Positions 1 to 8,205 of a stretch of DNA of 39,694 nt are shown here, piece after piece. The notes under the pieces are model-generated. The model was not told the origin of the DNA and did not search any database. It saw nothing but the letters and a program-made list of their open reading frames with translations. The stretch is from Candidatus Desulfatifera sulfidica. GTDB taxonomy: Bacteria; Desulfobacterota; Desulfobulbia; Desulfobulbales; Desulfocapsaceae. Within the stretch, counting starts at the first letter, position 1. The number at the start of each line of letters is the position of its first letter. The position numbers and the translations under genes are program-made. The stretch covers positions 1 through 39,694 of the forward strand of contig JACNLK010000024.1 in assembly GCA_014381505.1 (NCBI GenBank), in the 5' to 3' direction.

Positions 1-798
1 GCTGAAGTCGGCACGAAGCAAGTTGGCACCGCTGAAATCGGCATCTCGCAGGTCTGTATCTCTGAGATCAGCCCCCGGGAGATTGGTGCCTTGCAGTTTG
101 GCGCCCCGCAGGTCGGCTCCGCCAAGTCTTGCGCGGCGCAGATTGGCACCACTGAGATCAGCATCCCTGAGATCGGCCTTTTGCAGATTGGCCTTGATCA
201 GATCAGCGTTGCGCAGATCGGCGCCACTCAGTTTGCAGTCAGGACAGTTTTTTGCCATTTGTTTGATGGTGAGTTTGGCATTTTCGTGGTCACGGGGGCT
301 GGGCGAGAATGAACCCTGTTGAGCGCGGGACTGTTGTGTGCTTTTGGCTGATTGTATGCTGGTCGTGTCATTTCTGGCAGGAAGTGGGGTCTGGCCGTTT
401 GCTGCCCGAGCGGTAAAAGCCAGGGCTCCATTGCTGTGGAAAAGGAGGATGGTATTGCTTCCCGGCTCCTGATAGAGGGAAAAACAGGTGTCGTCCCCAT
501 GAAACCATGAGCTGAATTTGAGGCAGAGCTGATTGTCTTCATTGGTCTGCCACTGTCCCTTTTCAATGCGCTTGTCGTGAGATGATCTGGCCTCCAGTCT
601 GCCGTTTGATTCAAAGCTGATTTGGGCCGTGAGGTCGCCTGATTCCAGATTGAGCGGGTTGTTGGTCACCAGGGTTTGAATTTGGCTGCCCGAGAGCGGG
701 GTGTTTCCGGCCTTGAGAAGTTGTTTTTCGGAATTGGCGGCGCAACCGGTCAGCAGGGAAAAGGCGAGGAGGGTGGAGCAGAATAAACGCAAAATCAT
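1..798 (-). CDS. Pentapeptide-repeat lipoprotein (3' end beyond window)
   Basis: An open frame runs from ATG at 798 to the left edge with no stop (266 codons visible). Residues 1-19 form a lipoprotein signal peptide ending in the lipobox LTGC, so the protein should be lipid-anchored in the envelope. Residues of about 45-145 form a small unassigned domain with two cysteines about 11 residues apart, in stretches reading LCLKF and DDTCFSLY. A polar linker follows. From about residue 187 the chain turns into tandem pentapeptide repeats of the A(D/N)LxX type (GADLR, NADLI, KANLQ, KADLR, DADLS and so on), which fold as a right-handed quadrilateral beta helix. The repeats are still running at the edge. 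Members of this fold serve many roles, so no function is assigned. The repeat coding gives long open frames on the opposite strand; those are shadows. Confidence 0.85.
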   Translation of the reverse strand, partial: MILRLFCSTLLAFSLLTGCAANSEKQLLKAGNTPLSGSQIQTLVTNNPLNLESGDLTAQISFESNGRLEARSSHDKRIEKGQWQTNEDNQLCLKFSSWFHGDDTCFSLYQEPGSNTILLFHSNGALAFTARAANGQTPLPARNDTTSIQSAKSTQQSRAQQGSFSPSPRDHENAKLTIKQMAKNCPDCKLSGADLRNADLIKANLQKADLRDADLSGANLRRARLGGADLRGAKLQGTNLPGADLRDTDLRDADFSGANLLRADFS

Positions 799-898
799 AA
801 TGATTCTCTCGGCAGGGTAACTTCTTGGATTAATATCATTTTTGATGAATTTGTTACTATACCATAAATGGCCTGGATTTGCACCGGCTTAAAGCCGG

Positions 899-1741
899 TT
901 ACCAGTCTTCGAGAATTTTCGTACGTTCGAGGTAATCGAGAGCCGCCCACAGATCATCTTCACTGTGTGGTTCCAGGGTGACGAGGGGGCGTAGTTGATT
1001 TTTTCTGAGAAAGCTGAAGAGGCCGCTGAAATCGAAGTGACCGCGTCCGGGTGCAAGGTGTTCATCACTCTTGCCATGGTTGTCATGGAGATGGAGTTGG
1101 CCCAACCAGGGGCTGAGGCGTGGTAACCATTCCTGCCAGGGAGACTGGGCAAAAGACATGAGGTGTCCCACATCCAGGCAGAATTGTGCCTGGGGGTGGT
1201 TCAGGCGCCCAAGGATGTCTTCGTGTGCGGCCGGATTGTGTTCGTAGGTGTTTTCGAGCATGACGGGGGTGTTGTGAATGGCCGCGATTTCGATCAGTTC
1301 CTGCCACGTGGCCAGGGCCGCTGCTCTCCACTGTTCGTATTTGTAACCCTGTTTGTTTTCCTCGAACTGCAGGTGGCAGACGATGGAACGTGGTCGAAAG
1401 AGAGGAATGAGCTGAAATGCTCGGCGCAGTTTCTCCCGGCTGGCTTCAAGGATCACCGGGTCCAGAGCACCAGGCGCCAGGTCAAAAAAAGGTGCATGAA
1501 ACGTGCATGGCAGGTCGTGGTCGTGTAGTCGGTCTGCCACGTATTTGAATGTGTCGGGGGATTCGTCATACAGGTGGCGACCTTCAAGGCTGATCTCCGG
1601 TTGCAGGCGTTCTTTGATAAAAAAATCCAGATAGGTGTCTTTTAATTCCTGCCAGGGTGCATTGACAAAACACAGCTTGCGTATGGCTTGTTGAGAGGAG
1701 TTGATCATGGTGGATTGTTGTTTGAGTTGTACATGAATCAA
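899..1741 (-). CDS. Sugar phosphate isomerase/epimerase-like TIM-barrel protein
   Basis: 280 residues, resembling the xylose isomerase-like / AP endonuclease 2 TIM-barrel superfamily. The expected metal ligands appear in order: H in TFHAPF (about 100), E in MLENTYE (about 162), D and H in FCLDVGH (about 190), H in LHLHDNHG (about 217) and E in TLEPHS (about 258). These normally hold one to three divalent metals and act on sugar phosphates, inositol derivatives or phosphodiester bonds. The substrate cannot be told from sequence. A second Met at residue 12 (MINSSQQ) is an alternative start. No signal peptide is seen, so it should be cytoplasmic. It lies 100 bp downstream of the lipoprotein start on the same strand, with no obvious shared role. 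Confidence 0.8.
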   Translation of the reverse strand: MIHVQLKQQSTMINSSQQAIRKLCFVNAPWQELKDTYLDFFIKERLQPEISLEGRHLYDESPDTFKYVADRLHDHDLPCTFHAPFFDLAPGALDPVILEASREKLRRAFQLIPLFRPRSIVCHLQFEENKQGYKYEQWRAAALATWQELIEIAAIHNTPVMLENTYEHNPAAHEDILGRLNHPQAQFCLDVGHLMSFAQSPWQEWLPRLSPWLGQLHLHDNHGKSDEHLAPGRGHFDFSGLFSFLRKNQLRPLVTLEPHSEDDLWAALDYLERTKILEDW

Positions 1742-1944
1742 TCATTTCAGGGGTGATTCAGACGAGATTTGGCAGCGATTGATTCTGGTTCAGGTTTGGA
1801 TAAATTTGCAGATTGGTCATTTTGCCATTGTTCCCAAATTCCTGGAAGGACATTGGGACATTGCCTCCCAGAATATCACGATCGGATTATAAGGACAAGA
1901 TAAGAGGAAAGGGGTTGTTGACGGTACTCCTGTTATTCGGGGGA

Positions 1945-2394
1945 TCAGTCTTTGCTCAGGGCGGCAGGGAGGGTGAGGATGTAGTCCCGGATCTCATCCC
2001 GGACCCGGCGGTAATGGGAGAGGGCTTCATCTGCGGAGGCGGCGTTCCTGGCCAGGTGTGGCGGGTCGTCAAAGCCGCGGTGTATCACCCGGGTTTGTGC
2101 CGGAAAGATGGGGCAGGATTCGTGGGCATGATCACAGACCGTGATCACATAGTCAAAGGGTTTGTGGGGCAACTGGTCCGTGGTCTTGCTCTGCTGGCTT
2201 GAGATATCAATATTCAGCTCGGACATGACCTGTACTGCCAAAGGGTTCAGGCCGTGCAGTTCCACACCGGCCGAAGCCGCAGTGATTTGGTTCCCCTTGA
2301 AGTGGCGGCATAGGCCTTCAGCCATCTGGCTGCGACAGGAGTTGCCGGTACAGAGAAAAAGAATGCTGATGGTCGAAGCAGGGTGGGCGTTCAT
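1945..2394 (-). CDS. arsC: Arsenate reductase, low-molecular-weight phosphatase type
   Basis: 149 residues. The N-terminal P-loop LCTGNSCRS is the CX5R signature of the LMW-PTPase fold. The pair of cysteines in VCDHAHESCP, near residues 80-90, matches the redox relay of thioredoxin-coupled ArsC (S. aureus/B. subtilis type), which reduces arsenate to arsenite through a Cys cascade. Length fits the family. Protein tyrosine phosphatases of this fold lack the second Cys pair, so arsenate reductase is the better call. It is transcribed away from a DUF302/ACR3-like/NifX-like/DUF134 cluster beginning 340 bp away, which makes an arsenic link for the transporter attractive but unproven. No ArsR-type regulator is in the window. 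Confidence 0.88.
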   Translation of the reverse strand: MNAHPASTISILFLCTGNSCRSQMAEGLCRHFKGNQITAASAGVELHGLNPLAVQVMSELNIDISSQQSKTTDQLPHKPFDYVITVCDHAHESCPIFPAQTRVIHRGFDDPPHLARNAASADEALSHYRRVRDEIRDYILTLPAALSKD

Positions 2395-2613
2395 GGTGCG
2401 TTACCGTGATCCGTTGAATTCATTCCTGGTTGTTTATGGGGAAAAAGGCTTCAGATTTTGGTTCGTCCGAGTATTTGTAAAACCGGTTTGATGCAATCTT
2501 CATTATAAACATTTGGCACAGTGTTGCACAGATTCTTTTAAAAAATGACATGTGGGTGCGGGTGAATGCGTATGTGGATAATTGGCTTGACAGAACTTAA
2601 GCAGATCATTAAG

Positions 2614-2631
2614 TTGTGCATATGTTCACAA
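2614..2631. promoter_or_regulatory. CRP/FNR-family-type operator in the arsC/DUF302 intergenic region
   Basis: TTGTGC-ATATGT-TCACAA is an inverted repeat with 6-bp half sites that matches the TTGTGA-N6-TCACAA form used by CRP/FNR-family regulators, including HcpR described in sulfate reducers, with one mismatch. It lies in the 340-bp gap between arsC (minus) and the DUF302 gene (plus). A TTGACA hexamer at 2587-2592 with a weak TAAGTT at 2610-2615 would put the site over the -10 (repression). A TAAAAA at 2652-2657 would place the dyad centre near -41.5 (class II activation). Which is right cannot be read from sequence. Nothing else is seen in this gap apart from the DUF302 ribosome site at 2723-2728. 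Confidence 0.5.
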
Positions 2632-2735
2632 ATAGATATTGCTCTATATGCTAAAAATCGTTGCTGGACCAGATGTGGGATCTGGTTGCAGGAGCGGTGA
2701 AATATTATAGTTAATTTTTATTGGAGGAATTTGAA

Positions 2736-3149
2736 ATGAACAGGAATGATGATCTGTATCTGGCCGACAGCAGCAAGAGTGTGGCTCAGTTTGCCGCAGA
2801 CTTTGAGGCGGTGTGCAAGAAGTATGATTTCACCGTCAATAACACAGACACCATGGACATGGCCAAGACTTTCTCGGCCCATGGCGCTGATGTTACTGCT
2901 GATTTTGATCTGCATATGATCCAGGTCTGCAAGCCGTCCAAGGCTTCAAAAAGCCTCTCAGGGAATCCCGAACGTTCGATTCTTATGCCCAAGTTTGTCA
3001 TGGCCTTTAGCAAGGACGGTAAAACCCAGATTCGTTACATGAGCTACAGTGCCGCTGATATCAGCGAAATGATTGATGACGAGGTCTTCCCCGCAGCCCT
3101 GGCCGAGACCTTTGCCAAGATTCGGTCAATGATCGACGAGGCCAAATAA
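2736..3149 (+). CDS. DUF302 family protein
   Basis: 137 residues from ATG 2736, which has a good Shine-Dalgarno (GGAGGA, 2723-2728) 7 nt upstream. The in-frame TTG at 2721 overlaps that site and is not the start. It resembles the DUF302 family: a single small alpha/beta domain with the family's LHMIQVCKPSKA-type stretch near the middle and a LMPKF strand after it. No signal peptide or membrane segment. The molecular role of DUF302 is unknown; members often sit beside redox, thiol or metal-resistance genes. Here it is first in a collinear set with an ACR3-like transporter, a NifX-like protein and a DUF134 regulator. Confidence 0.75.
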   Translation: MNRNDDLYLADSSKSVAQFAADFEAVCKKYDFTVNNTDTMDMAKTFSAHGADVTADFDLHMIQVCKPSKASKSLSGNPERSILMPKFVMAFSKDGKTQIRYMSYSAADISEMIDDEVFPAALAETFAKIRSMIDEAK

Positions 3150-3210
3150 CAGGTATGGGCCGGGTGATTGTTTCTGTTCATGACTGGAACGTATGAGACC
3201 TGATGAATAA

Positions 3211-3257
3211 AGAAAACGGGAGCGTGTCTGGCGGCATGTTCCCGTTTTCTCCTTTTT
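3211..3257 (+). terminator. Hairpin between DUF302 and transporter genes
   Basis: AGAAAACGGGA (3211-3221) pairs perfectly with TCCCGTTTTCT (3240-3250) and is followed by a short pyrimidine/T-rich tail. It looks like a factor-independent terminator or partial attenuator after the DUF302 gene. It ends only 17 nt before the transporter start, so some read-through or a separate promoter is needed for that gene. Confidence 0.6.
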
Positions 3258-3273
3258 CCTTGAGGAATGTACT

Positions 3274-4263
3274 ATGTGGAAGTTTTTAATTTCTATTAAT
3301 AAAAAACTTGTTTGGGCCATTCCGGTGATGATGGTCGTGGGTTATTTTTTCGGAACCAATGTTGACCAGGTGACCGTCAAGTCACTCAAGCAGCTGATTG
3401 TCCCCTTCACCTTCCTGATGGTCTATCCCATGATGGTCACCCTGAACATCAAGCACCTGTTGGATGGAATCAAAAATGTGAAGCTGCAGCTTCTGGCTCA
3501 GGTGATCAACTTTTGCCTGATTCCGTTTCTGGCCTATGCTCTTGGGTTATACTTTTTTCCGGATAACCATTACATGGCTCTCGGCCTGCTGCTGGCCTCG
3601 CTTCTGCCCACCAGTGGCATGACCATTTCCTGGACTGGTTTTGCCAAAGGGAATATGGGGGCAGCCATTAATATGACCGTTATCGGCCTGACTCTGGGGT
3701 CCATTGCCACACCTTTTTATGTGCAGGCCCTGATGGGGGCCAAGGTTGACATGGATGTCGTTCTGGTCATCAAACAGATTGTCTATATCGTGTTTATTCC
3801 CATGGCTCTTGGCTATGTGACCAGGACAACGATTGTCAAGCGGGTTGGCCTGCCGGAGTTTAAGAAAACCTGGGCCCCACGATTCCCGTCGCTCTCCACC
3901 ATCGGCGTCCTGGGGATCGTTTTTGTCGCCATTGCCCTGAAGGCCGAGCAGTTGTCGCAGAATCCGGCGATCCTCTGGAAGATTTTTCAGCCTCTGTTGA
4001 TCATCTATGTGCTTAATTACGGTCTCAGTACTATACTCGGCAGGATATTATTCAAGCGGGGTGATGCCATAGCCTTGGTCTACGGTACTGTCATGCGCAA
4101 TCTGTCTATTGCCCTGGCCATTTCCATTAATGCCTTTGGTGATAAGGGAGCCGACGCTGCTCTGGTGATCGCTGTTGCCTATATCGTCCAGGTTCAGTCG
4201 GCTGCATGGTATGTTAAGTTAACGAACGCACTCTTCGGGCCTCCTGAGCAAGGGAAAGCCTGA
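3274..4263 (+). CDS. ACR3/BASS-superfamily transporter (arsenic resistance protein-like)
   Basis: 329 residues with about ten hydrophobic segments, so an inner-membrane permease. It fits the arsenical resistance-3 / bile acid:sodium symporter superfamily (COG0798-like), with the stretch LLPTSGMTISWTGFAKGN in the region of TM4 and VMRNLSIALAIS near TM9. Known ACR3 arsenite pumps carry an essential Cys in TM4 and a Glu in TM9-10. Here the TM4 stretch has no Cys, and the late stretch reads YIVQVQSAAW with Gln where Glu would be expected. This suggests a sister subfamily with another substrate; by memory-based alignment only. GAGGA at 3261-3265 sets the ATG at 3274 rather than the out-of-frame ATG at 3267. 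arsC lies about 900 bp upstream on the other strand. Confidence 0.8.
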   Translation: MWKFLISINKKLVWAIPVMMVVGYFFGTNVDQVTVKSLKQLIVPFTFLMVYPMMVTLNIKHLLDGIKNVKLQLLAQVINFCLIPFLAYALGLYFFPDNHYMALGLLLASLLPTSGMTISWTGFAKGNMGAAINMTVIGLTLGSIATPFYVQALMGAKVDMDVVLVIKQIVYIVFIPMALGYVTRTTIVKRVGLPEFKKTWAPRFPSLSTIGVLGIVFVAIALKAEQLSQNPAILWKIFQPLLIIYVLNYGLSTILGRILFKRGDAIALVYGTVMRNLSIALAISINAFGDKGADAALVIAVAYIVQVQSAAWYVKLTNALFGPPEQGKA

Positions 4264-4320
4264 TCTGATTTTTTACTTTTTAAATGATCCGGAACTGCCG
4301 GAACAAAGGAGGATTTACCA

Positions 4321-4710
4321 ATGCGTATTGCTATTCCAACGAACAACCCGGGAGGCCTTGAGGCAGCACGTTCTGGCCACTTTGGTCAATGTGATGTCTT
4401 TACAGTGGTCGAACTCGATGAGAACAAGGCAATTGCGACCGTTGAGAATGTGGACAATGTATCCCATGATTCAGGTGGCTGCATGGTTCCGGTCAATGTC
4501 CTGGCCAGTGCCAAGGTCGATGTGATTGTGGTCAGTGGTATTGGCGGTCGCCCCCTGCAGGGTTTCAATAAGGTTGGTATTGATGTGTATTATGCCGACA
4601 GTGAAACCGTGGCGACTGCCGCTGCTGTGATTGACAAAATGGTTGCCGGGGAACTGCCGATCATGCGGGTTGATCAAGCCTGTGGCGGTGGAGCGGATTG
4701 TCACCACTGA
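4321..4710 (+). CDS. NifX/NifB-C-terminal-like (Di-N-Fe-Mo-binding) protein
   Basis: 129 residues of the dinitrogenase iron-molybdenum cofactor biosynthesis superfamily. It opens MRIAIPTN, has SGHFGQCDVFTVVEL near residue 18, the core GGCMVPVNVLASAKVDVIVV, and GIGGRPLQGF near residue 77. The tail CGGGADCHH adds two Cys and two His that could bind a metal or cluster. In nitrogen-fixing bacteria such domains carry FeMo-co precursors. Stand-alone copies in sulfate reducers occur with Mrp ATPases, orange-protein genes and DUF134 regulators. A strong ribosome site (AAGGAGG, near 4307-4313) fixes the start. It lies 57 bp after the transporter and 107 bp before a DUF134 gene. No nitrogenase gene is in the window, so a role in nitrogen fixation is not implied. 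Confidence 0.85.
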   Translation: MRIAIPTNNPGGLEAARSGHFGQCDVFTVVELDENKAIATVENVDNVSHDSGGCMVPVNVLASAKVDVIVVSGIGGRPLQGFNKVGIDVYYADSETVATAAAVIDKMVAGELPIMRVDQACGGGADCHH

Positions 4711-4817
4711 GTTGTTTGATCTGTGTATTTGCTTTTTTGAACTGTCTGAACTATGTTTTATAAATGGATCATACAGGGGGCTGATACCGGCCTGATTTTA
4801 GAATCATAGGAAGAAGT

Positions 4818-5108
4818 ATGTCACCACGTCCCAAAAAACTCAGGCTCTGCGAGGGCAATTTCTGTGTCCCTGCCTTTAAACCCACAGGGACTCCGCTCAG
4901 TAAGCTGGAGCGTGTCGAGTTGTTTCGTGATGAACTCGAAGCTCTGCGTCTTTGTGATCTGGAGGGATTGACCCAGGAAGAGGCCGGAGTGCGAATGGGC
5001 GTATCGCGTGGTACTGTTCAGCGGATTATAACCGGAGCCCGGCGTAAAACCGCCGAGGCCCTGTCTGAAGGGAAGGCTCTTATTTTTATTGCTGAGGACG
5101 AGGAATAG
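4818..5108 (+). CDS. DUF134 family helix-turn-helix protein
   Basis: 96 residues, the usual size of the DUF134 (UPF0251) family. The N-terminus MSPRPKKLRLCEG and the FKPTGTPL stretch are family hallmarks. A sigma-70 region-4-like helix-turn-helix follows (GLTQEEAGVRMGVSRGTVQR, about residues 52-71), so it is probably a DNA-binding regulator. Members are repeatedly found next to NifX-like or ferredoxin/Mrp genes in anaerobes, and this one follows a NifX-like gene. It may control the cluster; that is inference. AGGAAG lies 7 nt before the ATG. A hairpin terminator follows. Confidence 0.87.
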   Translation: MSPRPKKLRLCEGNFCVPAFKPTGTPLSKLERVELFRDELEALRLCDLEGLTQEEAGVRMGVSRGTVQRIITGARRKTAEALSEGKALIFIAEDEE

Positions 5109-5154
5109 AAGATACGAAGGCAGGGCAATACACAAAAGAGTTGAAAACATCAAT

Positions 5155-5196
5155 AGGGTGCACGGCTGACATGGCCTTGCACCCTGTTTGTGTTTT
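5155..5196 (+). terminator. Terminator after the DUF134 gene
   Basis: AGGGTGCACGGC (5155-5166) pairs with GCCTTGCACCCT (5174-5185) with one mismatch and a 7-nt loop, followed by GTTTGTGTTTT. It closes the plus-strand cluster before the convergent prfC. Confidence 0.7.
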
Positions 5197-5285
5197 GGGC
5201 GATTGCTTTCGCAGTTGCAATCTACAATCCGGAAATGTGTGGTGATGAAGAAGGGCAGGGCTGATGCGGTATCATGAGATATTGG

Positions 5286-6878
5286 TCAGGTATTTTCACG
5301 GGTCTTGTGAAATTCGATGTCCGGCCATTTTTCCATGAAATAATTTAACATCCATTCATTTTCAGCCAGATAGGTGAGAAACCCTTCGGCATCATTGGCG
5401 AGAGCCATCTGGTTTTTGTTTTTGAATTCGTTCAGTTTTTTGTCGTTGTCGCAGCTCACCCAGCGCGCCGCCTGAAAATTGACAGGCTCGTAGATTGCCT
5501 CAACCCCGTACTCATTCTTGAGCCGGGCCATGGTCACTTCAAACTGGAGGACACCCACCGCGCCCATGATGTAGTCAGCGCCGATCAGCGGCCGGAAGAC
5601 CTGGACCGCCCCTTCTTCGGCCAGCTGGATCAGACCCTTTTGCAGCTGTTTCATTTTCAGCGGGTTTTTAAGGATCACCCGGCGGAAATGTTCCGGGGCA
5701 AAGTTGGGAATACCTGTGAATTTGAGCGGCTCCTTGAGGGTGAAGGTGTCACCGATCTTGATGGTTCCGTGATTGTGCAGGCCGATGATGTCACCGGGCC
5801 AGGCCTTTTCCACGTTGGCCCGATCCTGGGCCATGAAGATGGTGGCGTTACCCAGGTTGATATCCTTGCCGAGCCGATGATGACGAACCTTCATCCCCCG
5901 CTCAAACTTGCCTGAACAGATGCGAAAAAAGGCGATGCGATCACGGTGGGCCGGGTTCATGTTGGCTTGAATTTTGAAAACAAAACCTGAAAAATCATCT
6001 TCCGTGGGCGAGACGTCACGACTCTGGCTGGCCCGTGTGCTGGGGGGAGGGGCCATCTCCACAAAGCCGTTGAGCAGCTCCTGCACGCCGAAATTATTAA
6101 TGGCGCTGCCAAAAAACACCGGAGTCTGGCTGGCGTTGAGATAGTGGTCGTAATCAAAGGGGTTGGCCGCACCTTCAAGGAGTTCGAGATCTTCCCGGAG
6201 TTGATTCGCGTCATATTTGCCGATCAGCTCCTCAAGACGGGGATCATCCAGTGAGTCGATGGTGATACCGTCCTGCAGTCGCGTCTCCTGGCCCGGGGTG
6301 AAGAGATGAATTTGTTTTTTATGGATGTTGTAGACGCCCTTGAAGCCCTTGCCCATGCCGATGGGCCATGACAGGGGAGTACATTCAATCTGCAGTTTGT
6401 CTTCAATTTCGGCCAGGATATCCAGGGGATCCATGCCTTCCCGGTCAAGTTTGTTGATGAAGGTGATCAGCGGCGTGTTGCGCATGCGGCAGACCTCCAT
6501 CAGTTTCTCGGTCTGGGATTCAACACCTTTGGCACTGTCGATCACCATGATAGCCGAATCCACGGCCGTGAGGACCCGATAGGTATCTTCGGAGAAATCC
6601 TGATGACCAGGGGTATCCAGGAGGTTGACCTCATAGCCCTCGTAGGTGAATTTCATCACCGAGGTGGTCACTGAGATGCCGCGCTCCTGCTCGATGGCCA
6701 TCCAGTCACTGGTGGCCTTGCGTTCCACCTTGCGGGATTTGACTGCCCCGGCCATGTTGATGGCCCCACCAAAGAGGAGGAGTTTTTCGGTGAGCGTTGT
6801 CTTGCCTGCATCGGGGTGACTGATGATGCCGAAGGTTCGGCGTTTGGCCACTTCCAGGGCCAGTTGCTTGTTGGACAT
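5286..6878 (-). CDS. prfC: Peptide chain release factor 3
   Basis: 530 residues from ATG 6878 ([18 protein letters not shown]), matching the E. coli RF3 length of 529. The open frame extends 55 codons further upstream, but that extension looks nothing like RF3 and is excluded. GTPase motifs: G1 SHPDAGKTT (about 20-28), G3 DTPGHQDF, G4 NKLDRE; the ERGISVTTS switch region is intact. RF3 recycles RF1/RF2 from the ribosome after peptide release. It also has the RF3-typical C-terminal end around [15 protein letters not shown]. It is a monocistronic-looking gene, divergent from the unknown outer-membrane-like gene at 7024. It has no obvious strong ribosome site, which is its only oddity. Confidence 0.96.
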   Translation of the reverse strand: MSNKQLALEVAKRRTFGIISHPDAGKTTLTEKLLLFGGAINMAGAVKSRKVERKATSDWMAIEQERGISVTTSVMKFTYEGYEVNLLDTPGHQDFSEDTYRVLTAVDSAIMVIDSAKGVESQTEKLMEVCRMRNTPLITFINKLDREGMDPLDILAEIEDKLQIECTPLSWPIGMGKGFKGVYNIHKKQIHLFTPGQETRLQDGITIDSLDDPRLEELIGKYDANQLREDLELLEGAANPFDYDHYLNASQTPVFFGSAINNFGVQELLNGFVEMAPPPSTRASQSRDVSPTEDDFSGFVFKIQANMNPAHRDRIAFFRICSGKFERGMKVRHHRLGKDINLGNATIFMAQDRANVEKAWPGDIIGLHNHGTIKIGDTFTLKEPLKFTGIPNFAPEHFRRVILKNPLKMKQLQKGLIQLAEEGAVQVFRPLIGADYIMGAVGVLQFEVTMARLKNEYGVEAIYEPVNFQAARWVSCDNDKKLNEFKNKNQMALANDAEGFLTYLAENEWMLNYFMEKWPDIEFHKTRENT

Positions 6879-7023
6879 GATTATTACACTGCTAGTTTTG
6901 CTTTTTGAGGGTCCACTTGATAATATAAGAGGAGAGGTCAGCCGAAAATTGAGGGCTGGATAAAGGAGTCTAAGATAGGCTTTTTGGGCGAAAAAGTAAT
7001 CAAAAAAAGACGAATTCATTCTG

Positions 7024-8031
7024 ATGAACCTTTTTTCCAACACCAGGGAATTTTTTTTAAGGCTTTGTCTGCCGCTACTGGGGGCTGTCTGGATGTTGTT
7101 TGGGTTCGGCGCCGAGGCCTGTGCCCGGACAGAGGAGACTGACTGGTTTGTGGATCGTTACCATGAAGCCCTGTCTAGCCGTCTGACTGAACCCATCCTC
7201 TGGCTTGATGATTTTTTTGGTGATCGTCAGGTCGATGATCTGGATCAGGCAACGATGCTGGTCCGCTGGCGCAGCAGCGTGCGCATCATGGAAGGGGAGG
7301 GTGTCACCCTGCCCCAGCGTCTTCGAGCCAGGGCCCGTCTGCCCCACTTGAGCGAGCGTCTGCATCTCCTGTTTGAGGGAGATGATCTGAAGGAAACCTG
7401 TGCCGAGCAGATTGGCGTGACAGCCGGGGAGTGTCTAAGTGATCCCGATGCACAGAGCCAGGCCAGCCTGGGGCTCATGTATCTGATGTATGATTCCCTG
7501 CGTGACCGCCTGGATGTGAGCAGCGGGGCGCGACTGCGCTGGCCGGCTGATTATTATGTCAGGCTGGGGTATGAACGTCTGCTCCACCTGGGCCGGGCCA
7601 ATGTGGTTCGTCTGAGCGAGACCGGAGTCTGGCGCTCGCTGGAGGGGTATTCTGCCACCAGCCGAGTCGATCTTGACCGGCGCCTGTCGGATCAGTTTTC
7701 CAGTCGATTCAGTCTGTATGTGACCTGGAACGAGGATGTCTCGGGCATTGATTGGGGCGGCGAGGCCAGCCTGTATCAGCAGCTCTCAAGTCGAAGCGCC
7801 CTGAGCTTTGATCTGGGCATGTACGGTGATAATCGGCCGTCAACCGTGGTGGAAACGTATCGGGCGGGTTGTCGTTATCGGAGCAACTTCTTTCGTCCCT
7901 GGCTGTTTTGGGCGGTGGAGCCGGAAGTGCGGTATGTGTTGGATGACGATGGGCGTGAGAGGAATATGATCCAGGGAATTACGTTTTCGATTGAAGTCCT
8001 GTTTTCAGAAAAAGACTGGTGGCAACCTTGA
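7024..8031 (+). CDS. Predicted secreted/outer-membrane protein of unknown function
   Basis: 335 residues. The first ~35 form a signal peptide (charged start, hydrophobic core around [14 protein letters not shown], cleavage likely after AEACA). The rest has no hydrophobic helices but many alternating aromatic/hydrophobic stretches ([62 protein letters not shown]) and ends in a strand-rich tail. This fits a small outer-membrane beta barrel. Family not recognised. The last codons (W-Q-P-stop) lie inside the left terminal inverted repeat of the dispersed repeat at 8021, so the natural C-terminus may have been altered by that element. It is followed by a convergent DUF3047 gene. Confidence 0.75.
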   Translation: MNLFSNTREFFLRLCLPLLGAVWMLFGFGAEACARTEETDWFVDRYHEALSSRLTEPILWLDDFFGDRQVDDLDQATMLVRWRSSVRIMEGEGVTLPQRLRARARLPHLSERLHLLFEGDDLKETCAEQIGVTAGECLSDPDAQSQASLGLMYLMYDSLRDRLDVSSGARLRWPADYYVRLGYERLLHLGRANVVRLSETGVWRSLEGYSATSRVDLDRRLSDQFSSRFSLYVTWNEDVSGIDWGGEASLYQQLSSRSALSFDLGMYGDNRPSTVVETYRAGCRYRSNFFRPWLFWAVEPEVRYVLDDDGRERNMIQGITFSIEVLFSEKDWWQP

Positions 8032-8163
8032 AAAATGAGCAATTTTGTTCAAGACCAAGGCGCCGATGAAATTTAAAAGCGCAGCATATGGTTGATATGT
8101 GAGCATTTTAAATTTCATCGGCAACGCAGGGTTTGGGCAAAAGAGCCATTTTTCAAGGTTGCC
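8021..8163. repeat. Dispersed palindromic repeat, copy C
   Basis: 143 bp bounded by GGCAACCTTGAAAAATG and its near-exact inverse at 8147-8163. Inside, a perfect 17-bp stem GCCGATGAAATTTAAAA (8062-8078) pairs with 8106-8122. The loop, read on the minus strand, begins GCTCACATATCAACC and continues CATATGCTGC, closely resembling the core of the copy at 20740. The left terminus supplies the stop codon (8029-8031) of the upstream gene. No ORF inside. Confidence 0.8.
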
Positions 8164-8205
8164 TGGTGATGTTCGAGTAGAGATACCCTGAAGGCTTTGG
8201 CGATG

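Noticed and set aside
1813-2202. Plus-strand open frame over arsC
   Set aside because: Antisense shadow of arsC with no recognisable domain.
6879-7043. 55-codon N-terminal extension of prfC
   Set aside because: RF3 proteins begin at the MSNKQ-like position; the extension is low-complexity and overlaps the divergent gene.
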